NCBI RefSeq assembly: GCF_028598745.1 | Contig: NZ_JAQRFK010000008.1 | Coordinates: 1-64,000, forward strand | Length of the DNA stretch: 64,000 nucleotides | DNA from: Xenorhabdus sp. IM139775 | GTDB lineage: Bacteria; Pseudomonadota; Gammaproteobacteria; Enterobacterales; Enterobacteriaceae | Direction: 5' to 3' | The notes under the pieces: generated by a model | Seen by the model: only the letters and a program-made list of their open reading frames with translations | Databases searched by the model: none | Told to the model about the DNA's origin: nothing | Position numbers and translations under genes: made by a program | Part shown: piece by piece, positions 42,842-51,902 of the stretch | Position numbering within the stretch: the first letter of the stretch is position 1 | How the letters are laid out: each line of letters begins with the position of its first letter

Positions 42842-44272
42842 TTAGACGATGAAATCGGCTTCAGTCAACGGCTGACCGATAACTTTCACCAGAAAATCAT
42901 TGCCGGCCAGATCACCACCCAGACTAATTTCCAAATCGGTGACATCATTTGCTTCATCATAAGTGAACAGCACTTCGCCGGCCTTACCTGAGAACGAATC
43001 GACAAATTTGATATCACCAGTACCGCCGAAATTGAACTCAGACAGGTCAATCTTGTCTTCACCAGAGATAAAATCGTGGATCCAGTCTGGATTGTCTTTC
43101 AGTGATTCTTTGCCGTCCAAGTAAACAAACGTATCGTTTCCTTCACCGCCCCACAGATGATCACCGCCCAGACCGCCATAAATGACGTCATCGCCGGCAC
43201 CGCCTTTCAGGATGTTGTCTGCGCTGTTACCGACCAGAATATCGTCACCGCTGCCGCCGATAGCGTTTTCAATCACGACACCACGGCCGATAGAAACGTT
43301 GCCTTTCAAACCGCCGACATCGGAGAAAGCGGCTTCATTCAGGTTGATACGCTGATTTTGGGTAAAGCCAGAGAAATCAAAGGTATCTTCACCACCGGCA
43401 TCCCAGACACTGAAGACGAGTTTGCTGTCCGCATCAGTGGCGGTCATAAAATCGCGATCTGTATTGGAATTGAAACCATATACGGTATCACCCGCCCGGG
43501 TTTCCATATTCTCGCCATACAGATCCTGAATGGCGGAAATATCATTCAGCAACGGTGCCGATGAATAATTTGCTTTGAAATCCTGACCCGTGTTTTTTTC
43601 GCTGAAATAACTCATGACGGTATGAGCACGGGAATCTTCGAAATATTCCGCTGACCTGATATAGCTCGGACGTATTTTATCAGAAGCGTCATAATCGGCA
43701 GGATGTTCCAGCCCCAAGGCATGACCAATTTCATGCGTGAACGTCTGGCGGGCATAACCATTCACATCAATGTCATTGTCCACAAAAGTATGGCTGGTTG
43801 CATTATACCAACTATAAGCCGTTCTCTGACCCTGTGGCAGCGTTGCAAATGCGTAATCCTTGGTGGCGCTATAATCAAAGAAACCAAACGTGATATTGGC
43901 CTTATTAGGGCTGCTCACTTCGGTAAATTTAATATTGGCAACATCAGACCAAGATTGTAAAGAAAGTTTCGCGGCTTCTTTTTGATCTTCATTAAAAGCA
44001 CTGAAATCAGCAATCTTCAATAATGGCATGATCGCTGGCGCCGATTTCAGGAAGTTATACGATAATTCCAATGTGCCGGATTTAACGTATTTATTGGCCC
44101 AGTGATAATTTCCACGCAAAAGCTCATCAGGCGCTTCATCGGCTAATACCTTATGTGCCACCCGAACACCGGGATCAGAATTTGGCACGTAGGCATTGAG
44201 CAGTGAGTTAACATCCTGAACAGAATGGGAATCAGATAACCCCGAATAGGTATATTTTTTCTTTGAGGCCAT
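42842..44272 (-). CDS. prtA: Serralysin-type secreted zinc metalloprotease
   Basis: Extracellular protease of the astacin/serralysin (M10B) family. The start at 44272 has AGGAG six bases upstream. Zinc site HEIGHALGLEHP at residues 180-191; Met-turn VMSYFSE at about 219-225, with the Tyr ligand. RTX calcium-binding nonapeptides (GGSGDDILVG, GGAGDDVIYGG, GGEGNDTFVY) lie at about 339-384. The C-terminus ends DFIV, the type I secretion signal common to PrtA, PrtB and AprA proteins. There is no N-terminal signal peptide, only a short propeptide. The length is 476 residues. In Photorhabdus, PrtA appears during insect infection; a similar role here is inferred. Confidence 0.95.
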   Translation of the reverse strand: MASKKKYTYSGLSDSHSVQDVNSLLNAYVPNSDPGVRVAHKVLADEAPDELLRGNYHWANKYVKSGTLELSYNFLKSAPAIMPLLKIADFSAFNEDQKEAAKLSLQSWSDVANIKFTEVSSPNKANITFGFFDYSATKDYAFATLPQGQRTAYSWYNATSHTFVDNDIDVNGYARQTFTHEIGHALGLEHPADYDASDKIRPSYIRSAEYFEDSRAHTVMSYFSEKNTGQDFKANYSSAPLLNDISAIQDLYGENMETRAGDTVYGFNSNTDRDFMTATDADSKLVFSVWDAGGEDTFDFSGFTQNQRINLNEAAFSDVGGLKGNVSIGRGVVIENAIGGSGDDILVGNSADNILKGGAGDDVIYGGLGGDHLWGGEGNDTFVYLDGKESLKDNPDWIHDFISGEDKIDLSEFNFGGTGDIKFVDSFSGKAGEVLFTYDEANDVTDLEISLGGDLAGNDFLVKVIGQPLTEADFIV

Positions 44273-44509
44273 GTCAATCTCCTGTAACAACAAGATAAGT
44301 ATCCTAAAATCCGAAATTTTTAAAATAACGGGAGTAAGAGTTTTAAATTCTTTCTAGGGCGCTCTTAGAAGTAAAACTCCAGAATAAAATAGCGTTAGTT
44401 AGGGTCTGTGTAAAAATAATTCATATATCTTTTTAGAATACATATTGAACAAATTTAATTTATGTAATTAATTATTCATTTCTCATTAAAAATTTTTTGA
44501 TAATAAAGA

Positions 44510-44541
44510 AACAACATTATTTATTACTAAATAATGTTGTT
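44510..44541 (+). terminator. Orphan terminator-like hairpin
   Basis: AACAACATTATTTA (44510-44523) and TAAATAATGTTGTT (44528-44541) are a perfect 14-bp stem with a 4-nt loop, followed on the plus strand by TTTATC. On the minus strand TTTCTTTATT follows, so it could work both ways. No gene ends here on either strand. Confidence 0.6.
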
Positions 44542-44852
44542 TTTATCTGCTGGAAATTGATCTTAAGAAAGCATGATCTCTTTAGTTTTTTTTACTCAGG
44601 GTATAACTCAGTCTGATAGTCAGGTCGATATCTCACATTTTTAATATGGTTATTATGGGTGAAAATTATTATTTAAATATATTAAACGACAAATAAAAAA
44701 CATAACCATCCACTTTAAAAAACACTACATTCATTAATGTAAAAAATCATCATTGCAATAAATGAAAAAAAATCATTACCACTATGTTTTAGTTTCAATA
44801 AAAACAATAACAAAACCAATATCCCACAATAAAATACATTTTAAGAAAAGGA

Positions 44853-44881
44853 TTGACACCAGTGTAATTTATCGTTAACTT
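44853..44881 (+). promoter_or_regulatory. Candidate promoter for the pap-type cluster
   Basis: A consensus TTGACA (44853-44858) is followed after 17 bp by TAACTT (44876-44881), a weak -10. It lies about 95 bp before the first gene. A weak -10 with a perfect -35 suggests possible need for an activator. Confidence 0.35.
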
Positions 44882-44976
44882 CCCTTCCTGACCTATTTTT
44901 ACAAAAAATAAAATTAATAACTACATTCTTTACTTAATCATTTAATTTAAACCATTATTGAATAAATAGGAAATGA

Positions 44977-46413
44977 ATGATGAAATACGATTTTATTGTT
45001 ATTGGTTCAGGAGCAATAGGTAGTTCCATATCCTATGAGTTAGCAAATAGAGGATTTTCTGTTTGTAGAATCGGCAATACAGATAGAAGTCATTCTGCCT
45101 CTCAAGCAGCAGGAGCCATGAATGGTTGCTTTGGTGAGATCACACAAGGTTTATTGGCCAGTCGACACGGAAAGTTGAAGTTAGATATGGACTGTATTGC
45201 TAAAAAGCTTTGGCCAACATGGGAAAAAAGGCTATCTGATTCCTCCGGTAATGACAAACCATTATTCACAGCAGAAGGAACTCATATAATCCTTAATACT
45301 GCTGGAATGAAAGAAGTTGATAGCCTCAATTATGATGCTATTGAGCAATCGCTTATCCACTATTCAGTCCCTTATTCAACAATTGACCCACGAGAAATTC
45401 AATGGCTCAATCCTAATGATCTAGTCCGTCCACTTCGTGCCTTATATATTCCTGATGAGCATGCTGTAAATTCTGATTTATTACTTAAAAAGCTGGACGC
45501 AGCATTTATTGAAGAAGGTGGGATAATTATAGAAGAAAATGCTCAATGTGTGTTAGCTGAAAATGGTAAGGCTGTAGGCGTTAAGTTATTGAGTGGAGAA
45601 TGCTTACAGGCAAACAAGGTTATAGTCGCAGCTGGAGTAAACTCATTAGAACTTCTATATAATTTACCTGAAATTTCCAAAAAAATTCCGCCAATATTTG
45701 CAGGTTATGGCGTATCAATTTTAGTCAGGGTTCCTGAAGGCAAAAAGTTGCCAACGTCGGTTATCCGTACCCCTAATAGGGCATTTGCATGTGGTCTACA
45801 CTGTGTACCACGCGGGGAAAGAACTTTATATCTTGGTGCAACCAATATCTTGGCAGAAAAACCACGTAAACATGCCTTAATTTCTGATGTCCAATTTTTA
45901 CTAGATTGTGCATTAGAACAGTTAGATATTAATCTTTATGATGCTGAAATTCTTTCAATTCAAGTCGGCAATAGGCCCATTCCTGCCGATGGTTTTCCAT
46001 TAATAGGACCATGTGATGATACTAATATATGGCTTGTCACTGGAACATATCGCGATGGATTACACCAATCCCCTTTATTAGCGAATTATATTGCTAATTC
46101 TTTAACTGGAGTGGAAAACTCGCAAATTAACCTTGATGATTTTAACCCTATCCGCCCACCATTAGTTGGCCTACCTCGTGAATTAATAGTTAAAGAAACT
46201 GTTCAACAAATGTTTGCTACAGGATATGAATATCGTTGGGATATCAAACCCTATTGGCTACCATTGCTGGATAAGGGACTAAATGAAAACTATCAGGCTT
46301 TGATTGAATCTCTCCATCCTCATTTTACTCCTCCACCAGAATTAGTTGCATTTTCTTACCTTTATGAATCAATGCGTCAGAAATTGCATACTTATTATGG
46401 AGTGTGGTCATGA
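44977..46413 (+). CDS. papF: DAO/ThiO-type FAD oxidase, probable dihydropyrazine oxidase (PapF-like)
   Basis: A 478-residue flavoprotein of the D-amino-acid/glycine oxidase fold. The ADP-binding motif GSGAIGSS is at 10-17, a SASQAAGAMNG segment follows, and the C-terminal flavin motif RPIPADGFPLIGPCDD continues into LVTGTYRDGLHQSP, close in pattern to glycine oxidase ThiO. About 90 residues follow that ThiO lacks, rich in Trp and Tyr. The P. fluorescens pap cluster includes PapF, an oxidase that aromatises the dihydropyrazine; this gene is the only oxidase here and is assigned to that role by context. Orthology was not tested by alignment. Start: AGGA lies 5 nt before ATG; a second ATG follows at once. 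Its stop overlaps the next start (ATGA). Confidence 0.65.
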   Translation: MMKYDFIVIGSGAIGSSISYELANRGFSVCRIGNTDRSHSASQAAGAMNGCFGEITQGLLASRHGKLKLDMDCIAKKLWPTWEKRLSDSSGNDKPLFTAEGTHIILNTAGMKEVDSLNYDAIEQSLIHYSVPYSTIDPREIQWLNPNDLVRPLRALYIPDEHAVNSDLLLKKLDAAFIEEGGIIIEENAQCVLAENGKAVGVKLLSGECLQANKVIVAAGVNSLELLYNLPEISKKIPPIFAGYGVSILVRVPEGKKLPTSVIRTPNRAFACGLHCVPRGERTLYLGATNILAEKPRKHALISDVQFLLDCALEQLDINLYDAEILSIQVGNRPIPADGFPLIGPCDDTNIWLVTGTYRDGLHQSPLLANYIANSLTGVENSQINLDDFNPIRPPLVGLPRELIVKETVQQMFATGYEYRWDIKPYWLPLLDKGLNENYQALIESLHPHFTPPPELVAFSYLYESMRQKLHTYYGVWS

Positions 46414-47261
46414 ATTTTTCTCATGAATATCAAGTTTTCATTGATAATGCCAGGAAACTTTTATCGGAAGCTGGTATTTGGGATGTCGAATCAGATCTTG
46501 AATGTTTGATCGATCGTTATTTGGAAAGAAGTAATAAAGAACAAGCTTATAATGAATTTATGCTTGCAGTTTATGAACGCTGTAATCGCATACCGCTTGG
46601 GCATATTGTTAACTCTGTAAATTTTGATGGATTACCTTTAGTTGTTGGCTCTGGAGTATTTATTCCTCGTACTCATAGTCAACTTATTCATAAATGGATT
46701 AACAAAGAGAGTAACATTCCTTCTGGTTCAACTGTTTTAGATTTATGTTCAGGATGCGGCGCAATTGGTTTATCAATCGCTAAACGTCGTCCAGATTTAA
46801 ATGTTGTTTGCGTAGAGTACGATACAGTGGCCTTTCAATATTTGGTAAGAAATATCAATAGATTATCTAATTTATCTATAAAGGCCCAAGCATTTCAAAC
46901 TGATTTACGTGATCTTCAATCACTTGATAAATTTAAAAAATCAGTCTCATTAATTGTAGCTAATCCGCCATACATACCAGAAAAACACTCAATATTACCA
47001 GAATGGGAGAAACATCATCCTTATGTTTCAGTATATTCTGGAGATGATGGCCTGGATTTAATTCGTTCGATCATAATTCAATCCAAGCAATCTCTTAAAG
47101 CAAGTGGATGGCTGGTTATTGAACATCAAGAAAATCAACAAAATGCCGTCGGCAATCTATTTTTAAAAGAAGGTTTTTCCCAAGTTAGAACGATTATTGA
47201 TAATGATTCTTCAGATACAACTGGTCTTTCAGTTATTACTATTGGTATAAATGATTTTTAA
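46410..47261 (+). CDS. HemK/PrmC-like SAM-dependent methyltransferase of the pap-type cluster
   Basis: A 283-residue protein starting at the ATG that overlaps the previous stop, with GGAG seven bases before. SAM motif VLDLCSGCGAIGLS at about 109-122; NPPY at 185-188, as in enzymes that methylate planar nitrogens (PrmC, N6-adenine methyltransferases). The PRPETE signature of PrmC is replaced by PRTHSQ, so a release factor is unlikely as substrate. In context it may N-methylate an arylamine or an intermediate, or correspond to PapE of the P. fluorescens cluster, whose family I cannot recall with certainty. The bases are as AT-rich as in its neighbours. Confidence 0.7.
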   Translation: MNFSHEYQVFIDNARKLLSEAGIWDVESDLECLIDRYLERSNKEQAYNEFMLAVYERCNRIPLGHIVNSVNFDGLPLVVGSGVFIPRTHSQLIHKWINKESNIPSGSTVLDLCSGCGAIGLSIAKRRPDLNVVCVEYDTVAFQYLVRNINRLSNLSIKAQAFQTDLRDLQSLDKFKKSVSLIVANPPYIPEKHSILPEWEKHHPYVSVYSGDDGLDLIRSIIIQSKQSLKASGWLVIEHQENQQNAVGNLFLKEGFSQVRTIIDNDSSDTTGLSVITIGINDF

Positions 47262-47308
47262 TCTTCAGTAATTAATTTAGTAAATAACAAATTATAGGGG
47301 TAACAAAA

Positions 47309-48583
47309 ATGAATCAGAGAAATGAACAAGATTGGATGACAATACGTAAATCACGTACAACCAGCATTTTGAGTCAAGCTATTAAAGAAGATTTAACTGG
47401 TTTCACAGTAACGGAGCGTATTGACAAAAAAATCACGACAGATAAAGGTAAAACTTTTACCGAATTTGTTTCGTGCTCTTATTTAGGTTTAGAAAACCAC
47501 CCCGCTTTAATAGAAGCAGCTAAACAAGCAATGAACAAAACTGGAATTCATCTATCATCATCTCGTGGAGCTATGTGCCCACAATATCTACAACAATTAG
47601 AAGAATTGTTATCAGAGATTTACAGAGGGAATTCAGTTGTTGTTTTTACATCTACCAGTAATGTTCATCTTGGTGTACTACCATTATTAGGAAGTGGTTC
47701 TTTACCAAGTTATGCTATTACTCGCCCTGTACATTGGTTAATAGACAAAACAGCACATGCTTCTATGCAGATTTTACGCGGCATCCTTGAACAATTTGGA
47801 TTAGTATCAAGAATTGATAGTAGTGATGAAGAATCTATACAACAAGCTTTACAGGACTGTAAAAGAAACAATCGCACTCCTATTCTATTGATTGATGGGA
47901 TTGGTTCTATGACAGGAGTACTTCCGGTAGCAGAACTATCTAATAAGTTATCAGCTGCTGGAGGGTATGTATACGTAGATGATGCTCATGGTATTTCTAT
48001 AGTTGGAAATCATGGTTCAGGTTATTGTTTCTCGTCCTTAGATCATCAATTACCAGAGAATCTTATAATTGCAAGCTCATTATCCAAAGCTTTTGGAGGC
48101 TCTGGTGGTTTTGTCGTAGTTAAAGATACAAAAGACGTTGAAGTGATCACTACGTTAGCAAATACTTTAGTTTTTGGTCATTCAATTATGGTTCCTATGC
48201 TAGCGGCTAATGTTGCTTCAGCAAAAATTCATCTTACAACTGAAATACAAACCAGACAAAAAAAATTATGGAAAAACATTAAGTTATTTGACTCATTAAG
48301 CCAAAACAGTCTAATGAATGCTGGTGCTATATCCCCAATTCGTGGCGCTATGTTTGAAAATGAAGCAGATGGTTTTGAAGCTGCACGTATACTACATAAC
48401 AAGGGTATATTATTATTTCCAGTGTTTTATCCATTTATATCTGAAGGTAAAGCCATGCTTCGATTCGCCTTCTCTTGTGAACATAAAGAAATCGAAATAA
48501 TACAACTATCCGAATCTCTGACTGAAATAAAAGATAAAGGATTAAGTTGGCTGAAACCAGAAGAAATTATTCCACAAGTTTAA
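47309..48583 (+). CDS. papD: PLP-dependent alpha-oxoamine synthase, probable 4-aminophenylalanine C-acetyltransferase (PapD-like)
   Basis: A 424-residue fold-type I enzyme of the AONS family (BioF, Kbl, CqsA). VYVDDAHGIS (about 221-230) holds the PLP-N1 Asp and the family His. SSLSKAFGGSGG places the Schiff-base Lys at about 260. FVSCSYLGLENHP is the typical N-terminal substrate loop. In P. fluorescens, PapD decarboxylates 4-aminophenylalanine while adding an acetyl group, giving an alpha-aminoketone that dimerises to a dihydropyrazine. The papABC neighbours make the same role likely, but the acyl donor could differ. AGGGG lies eight bases before the start. Confidence 0.72.
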   Translation: MNQRNEQDWMTIRKSRTTSILSQAIKEDLTGFTVTERIDKKITTDKGKTFTEFVSCSYLGLENHPALIEAAKQAMNKTGIHLSSSRGAMCPQYLQQLEELLSEIYRGNSVVVFTSTSNVHLGVLPLLGSGSLPSYAITRPVHWLIDKTAHASMQILRGILEQFGLVSRIDSSDEESIQQALQDCKRNNRTPILLIDGIGSMTGVLPVAELSNKLSAAGGYVYVDDAHGISIVGNHGSGYCFSSLDHQLPENLIIASSLSKAFGGSGGFVVVKDTKDVEVITTLANTLVFGHSIMVPMLAANVASAKIHLTTEIQTRQKKLWKNIKLFDSLSQNSLMNAGAISPIRGAMFENEADGFEAARILHNKGILLFPVFYPFISEGKAMLRFAFSCEHKEIEIIQLSESLTEIKDKGLSWLKPEEIIPQV

Positions 48584-48619
48584 AAAACCTGATTTAAAAG
48601 TAAACCCATATAAAAAGGA

Positions 48620-48955
48620 ATGCTAATACCCATGAATCAGTTAACAAAGATAAACCATCAAAATATATTACAACCATATAGGGACTCATTAGACATTATT
48701 AATGTTAAAATTCTTACTCTTCTTTCTGAGCGTATGAGTGTCTGCATGAAAATAGCGGAAATAAAAGCAGAAAAAAATATTCCAATGATGCAACCTCAAC
48801 GCATAAATTCATTAATGAAACTATTAAAAGAAAGGTCTCAAGAATTCAAATTAAGAGAAGAATATACAAAATCAATATTTAATTTAATTATTAATGAAAC
48901 ATGTTATCAAGAAAGTATCTTGATAGAAAACTTCTTAAACAATAAAGATAAATAA
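48620..48955 (+). CDS. papB: AroQ-type chorismate mutase, 4-amino-4-deoxychorismate mutase (PapB)
   Basis: PapB rearranges 4-amino-4-deoxychorismate to 4-amino-4-deoxyprephenate. The 111-residue all-helical AroQ domain shows the pattern YRDSLDIINVKILTLLSERM, then KIAEIKAEKNIPMMQPQR. These carry the active-site Arg, Asp, Arg, Lys and Arg/Gln positions of the family. The first ATG directly abuts its AAGGA; the ATG at 48632 (MNQLTKIN) is an alternative with a 12-nt spacing. It lies 2 bp before papA. Confidence 0.85.
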   Translation: MLIPMNQLTKINHQNILQPYRDSLDIINVKILTLLSERMSVCMKIAEIKAEKNIPMMQPQRINSLMKLLKERSQEFKLREEYTKSIFNLIINETCYQESILIENFLNNKDK

Positions 48956-48957
48956 AG

Positions 48958-51009
48958 ATGAAAATACTACTTATTGATAATTACGACTCTTTTACACAAA
49001 ATATTGCTCAATACTTATACGAAGTTACTGGCGTGGAACCCGTTGTAGTGGCCAATTCTGTATCATATGACGAGTTATTTATAAATAATTATGATGCAAT
49101 AGTTATTTCACCAGGCCCTGGTCATCCATCTGTATTTAATGATTTTGGAGTTTGCTCTAAAGTAATTCAAAATTCTAATATTCCTTTGTTGGGTATTTGT
49201 CTTGGTCATCAAGGCATTGTTTTATCCTTTGGTGGTTCTGTAAACCATGCACCTAAACCAGTGCATGGCTATCGCGACAGAATAAATCATACAAAAGATG
49301 GTTTGTTTTACAACTTACCTAAACGCTTTGAAGTTGTCAGGTACCACTCTTTAATATGCAATAATTTGCCAGATGATTTAAAATGTTCAGCTTGGACTGA
49401 TGATGGTTTAGTCATGGCAGTGGAACACAAAACAAAACCTATTTTTGGAGTACAATTTCACCCTGAATCCATTTATTCTGAATATGGACATGAAATACTG
49501 GAAAACTTTATTGAAATAGCCAAAAAATATAATGAAAAAAAGAAAAAAGAACCTCGTTCAGTAATTGACTGTTATTTACTGACAGGAGGTAAAACTCATT
49601 ATACTTTAAATGCCCGTGAATATGAAATAAAAATAGATCCTGAGCTATTTTTTATGCACAATTATAGTGGTGAAAATTACTCTTTTTGGCTTGACAGTGA
49701 AAAATCTGATAATCTAAAATCTCGATTTTCAATAATGGGTGGTAATGATTCTTCGCAATCCATTATTATACGTTACGACGTTCAAACAGAAACATTAAAT
49801 ATGATTGGCCCAGATGGTGAAAGCTGTATTCAAGGTGATTTTTTTTCGCAATTATCTATTTTATTAGAAAAAATTGAAATATCTTCACCTGAAGAACTTC
49901 CTTTTGGATTCAAAGGAGGTTTTATTGGCTATCTGGGATATGAACTAAAATCACTAACAATAGGAGAAAAAAAACACAAATCAGAATATCCAGATTCTTT
50001 ATTGATATTCAATCCCCATTTTTTTGTTTTTGATCATTTTACAGAGAAAATTTACGAGTGTATTTTGCTACCTAATGGAGACTTTCCAAAATGGCCAACA
50101 AAAAACATCCCTATACATAATAAAGAAATAAATAAAGATATTCCAAACTTTTCCCCTGGGCCTGTAGAATACAATAAAATAGACCTTAAAGACTCTAGAG
50201 TAAAATATATAAATAAAATAGAAAAAACACTTCAGTATATTAAAGATGGAGAATCTTATGAAGTATGCTTAACTAATAGAGCAAAAATGGTTTATACCTA
50301 TCCACCTTTTGATGCTTATAAAAAAATGCGTCGTATAAGCCCTGTTCCTTATGGTGCATATTTATCATGTGATGACTTTTATATACTAAGTGCTTCTCCA
50401 GAAACATTTTTATCTATTGATTCTGCTAGAAATATTGAATCTAGACCTATAAAAGGGACAAGAGCAAGAGGAAAAACAAAAGAGGAAGATCAATTACTAT
50501 GGGATAATTTGAATAATTCTAAAAAAGATAGAGCTGAAAATTTAATGATTGTTGACCTTGTACGTCATGATCTCAATCAGGTATGTACTCCGGGAAGTGT
50601 ACATGTTCCTGAACTATTCAAAATTGAAAGTTTCTCTTCTGTCCATCAACTAGTTTCAACAATACGTGGTCAATTGAAAGATAATATTCCTGTAATGGAA
50701 GCTGTTCGTGCATGCTTTCCCGGAGGCTCAATGACTGGAGCACCGAAGAAGCGTACAATGGAAATTATTGATTTTTTAGAATCTTCAGCTAGAGGAGTTT
50801 ATTCCGGAGCTCTTGGATGGTTTTCTTTTAGCGGTGAAGTAGAACTAAGTATTATTATACGTACAGCAATATTACGCGATAAATGTGCAGAATTTGGTAT
50901 AGGTGGCGCTATTGTCGCTGATTCTGATCCTTATGAAGAATTCGAAGAAACATTGGTTAAAGCTAGTGTGCCACACTTTTGTTTTAATGATATTAAGGAG
51001 AATATGTGA
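48958..51009 (+). CDS. papA: Fused 4-amino-4-deoxychorismate synthase (PapA)
   Basis: PapA aminates chorismate at C4 using glutamine. Residues 1-195 are a class I glutamine amidotransferase with GICLGHQG (Cys81) and FHPES (His168, Glu170). Residues about 205-683 are the chorismate-binding domain, with PIKGTRARG at about 497, SFSSVHQLVSTIRG and PGGSMTGAPKKRTMEII. The Lys in PIKGT marks aminodeoxychorismate synthases; anthranilate synthases have Ala there. The fusion of both halves is as in PapA and PabAB proteins of antibiotic clusters. Its stop overlaps the papC GTG. Confidence 0.9.
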   Translation: MKILLIDNYDSFTQNIAQYLYEVTGVEPVVVANSVSYDELFINNYDAIVISPGPGHPSVFNDFGVCSKVIQNSNIPLLGICLGHQGIVLSFGGSVNHAPKPVHGYRDRINHTKDGLFYNLPKRFEVVRYHSLICNNLPDDLKCSAWTDDGLVMAVEHKTKPIFGVQFHPESIYSEYGHEILENFIEIAKKYNEKKKKEPRSVIDCYLLTGGKTHYTLNAREYEIKIDPELFFMHNYSGENYSFWLDSEKSDNLKSRFSIMGGNDSSQSIIIRYDVQTETLNMIGPDGESCIQGDFFSQLSILLEKIEISSPEELPFGFKGGFIGYLGYELKSLTIGEKKHKSEYPDSLLIFNPHFFVFDHFTEKIYECILLPNGDFPKWPTKNIPIHNKEINKDIPNFSPGPVEYNKIDLKDSRVKYINKIEKTLQYIKDGESYEVCLTNRAKMVYTYPPFDAYKKMRRISPVPYGAYLSCDDFYILSASPETFLSIDSARNIESRPIKGTRARGKTKEEDQLLWDNLNNSKKDRAENLMIVDLVRHDLNQVCTPGSVHVPELFKIESFSSVHQLVSTIRGQLKDNIPVMEAVRACFPGGSMTGAPKKRTMEIIDFLESSARGVYSGALGWFSFSGEVELSIIIRTAILRDKCAEFGIGGAIVADSDPYEEFEETLVKASVPHFCFNDIKENM

Positions 51010-51887
51010 ATAACCTTAAGATAGTCATTCTAGGTAGTAACGGTGCTATAGGTTCTTTTTTGGGACGTATTCTTTCTACTTCTGGTCATACTGTACATGG
51101 AATAGATAGGCAGCTTTCAGGAAATTATGTATCTTATTCCCAAATAGACTTATTAGACCCTAATTCAAATGTTGATGAAATATTCAATGGAGTAGATGCA
51201 ATAATATTTTCTTTACCTGAAACAGTTGCAATTAAAGCATTACCATGGGTTTTATCAGCTATCGACAACGATGTATTGATAGTGTCAACTTGCTCTGTTC
51301 AAGAACCGTTTTACTCTTCATTAAAAAACATTTCTCCTCAACAACCTTTTGTTGGTATTAACCCTATGTTTTCTCCTTCCCTACAGGAGAAGAATCGTTC
51401 CGTAATTTTAATTGTAGAAAATAGACATAATGGACATGACTGGATTGAATTAGTATTGACAAAGTCCCAAATGCATATTACTAAAATGCTACCAAGAGAG
51501 CACGATAAAGTTATGGCACTATGTCAAGTGTTACCCCATGCACTGATATTAGCATTTGGTTTAGCATTAAAAGCAAATTCAATTGATATAAATGTGTTAT
51601 ATAATATTTCTCCACCTCCGATGCGTACAATGTTAGCTTTATTGTCAAGGCTATTGACTAATCCAAAGGAAATTTATTGGGATATTCAACATGAAAATTA
51701 TATGGCTGTGGAAATTCGTAAAGATACATTAAATGAATTATCTTTGTTAGATTCAATGATCCAGTCTGGAGATAAGGCGGGATTTAATCATTCCTTAGAT
51801 GAAATTAAACTAAAATTAGGGGGATGGCTCTATACTAGCTATACTGATTGTCAACACATTTTTCAAAGTTTAAATGAAGATAAGTAA
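51006..51887 (+). CDS. papC: 4-amino-4-deoxyprephenate dehydrogenase (PapC)
   Basis: PapC oxidatively decarboxylates 4-amino-4-deoxyprephenate to 4-aminophenylpyruvate with NAD+. The 293-residue protein has an N-terminal Rossmann fold (VILGSNGAIGSFLGRILSTS) and a helical dimerisation domain of the TyrA type; VGINPMFSPS and LCQVLPHALILAFG are recognisable TyrA-like segments. It uses GTG, with AAGGAG five bases upstream, and overlaps papA by 4 bp. No aminotransferase is in the cluster; host aromatic aminotransferases could finish 4-aminophenylalanine. Confidence 0.87.
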   Translation: MNNLKIVILGSNGAIGSFLGRILSTSGHTVHGIDRQLSGNYVSYSQIDLLDPNSNVDEIFNGVDAIIFSLPETVAIKALPWVLSAIDNDVLIVSTCSVQEPFYSSLKNISPQQPFVGINPMFSPSLQEKNRSVILIVENRHNGHDWIELVLTKSQMHITKMLPREHDKVMALCQVLPHALILAFGLALKANSIDINVLYNISPPPMRTMLALLSRLLTNPKEIYWDIQHENYMAVEIRKDTLNELSLLDSMIQSGDKAGFNHSLDEIKLKLGGWLYTSYTDCQHIFQSLNEDK

Positions 51888-51902
51888 GAAGGAGTGAAAG
51901 AG

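Larger units (their letters stand above)
44273..44976. other. 704-bp AT-rich divergent regulatory region between prtA and the pap-type cluster
   Basis: No coding frame of note. It holds an imperfect palindrome near the prtA end (44352-44370), a strong hairpin at 44510-44541 and a candidate promoter at 44853-44881 facing the cluster. Both divergent operons must be driven from here. Confidence 0.6.

Noticed and set aside
44352..44370. LexA-like or other operator, TTCTA-N9-TAGAA, upstream of prtA
   Set aside because: Only five bases per arm are perfectly symmetric and it does not fit the LexA consensus; too weak to annotate as a site.
46410..47261. Methyltransferase as the housekeeping release-factor enzyme PrmC
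   Set aside because: PRPETE is replaced, composition is AT-rich, and prmC normally follows prfA.
47309..48583. PapD-like enzyme as BioF, Kbl or the quorum-sensing synthase CqsA
   Set aside because: No biotin, tdh or quorum-sensing partner genes are nearby, and the papABC context favours an aminophenylalanine substrate. Without alignment, CqsA-like chemistry is less likely but not excluded.
48958..51009. PapA as anthranilate synthase (TrpE/TrpG fusion)
   Set aside because: It has Lys in the PIKGT motif, as in aminodeoxychorismate synthases, and lies beside a chorismate mutase and a prephenate dehydrogenase, not trp genes.
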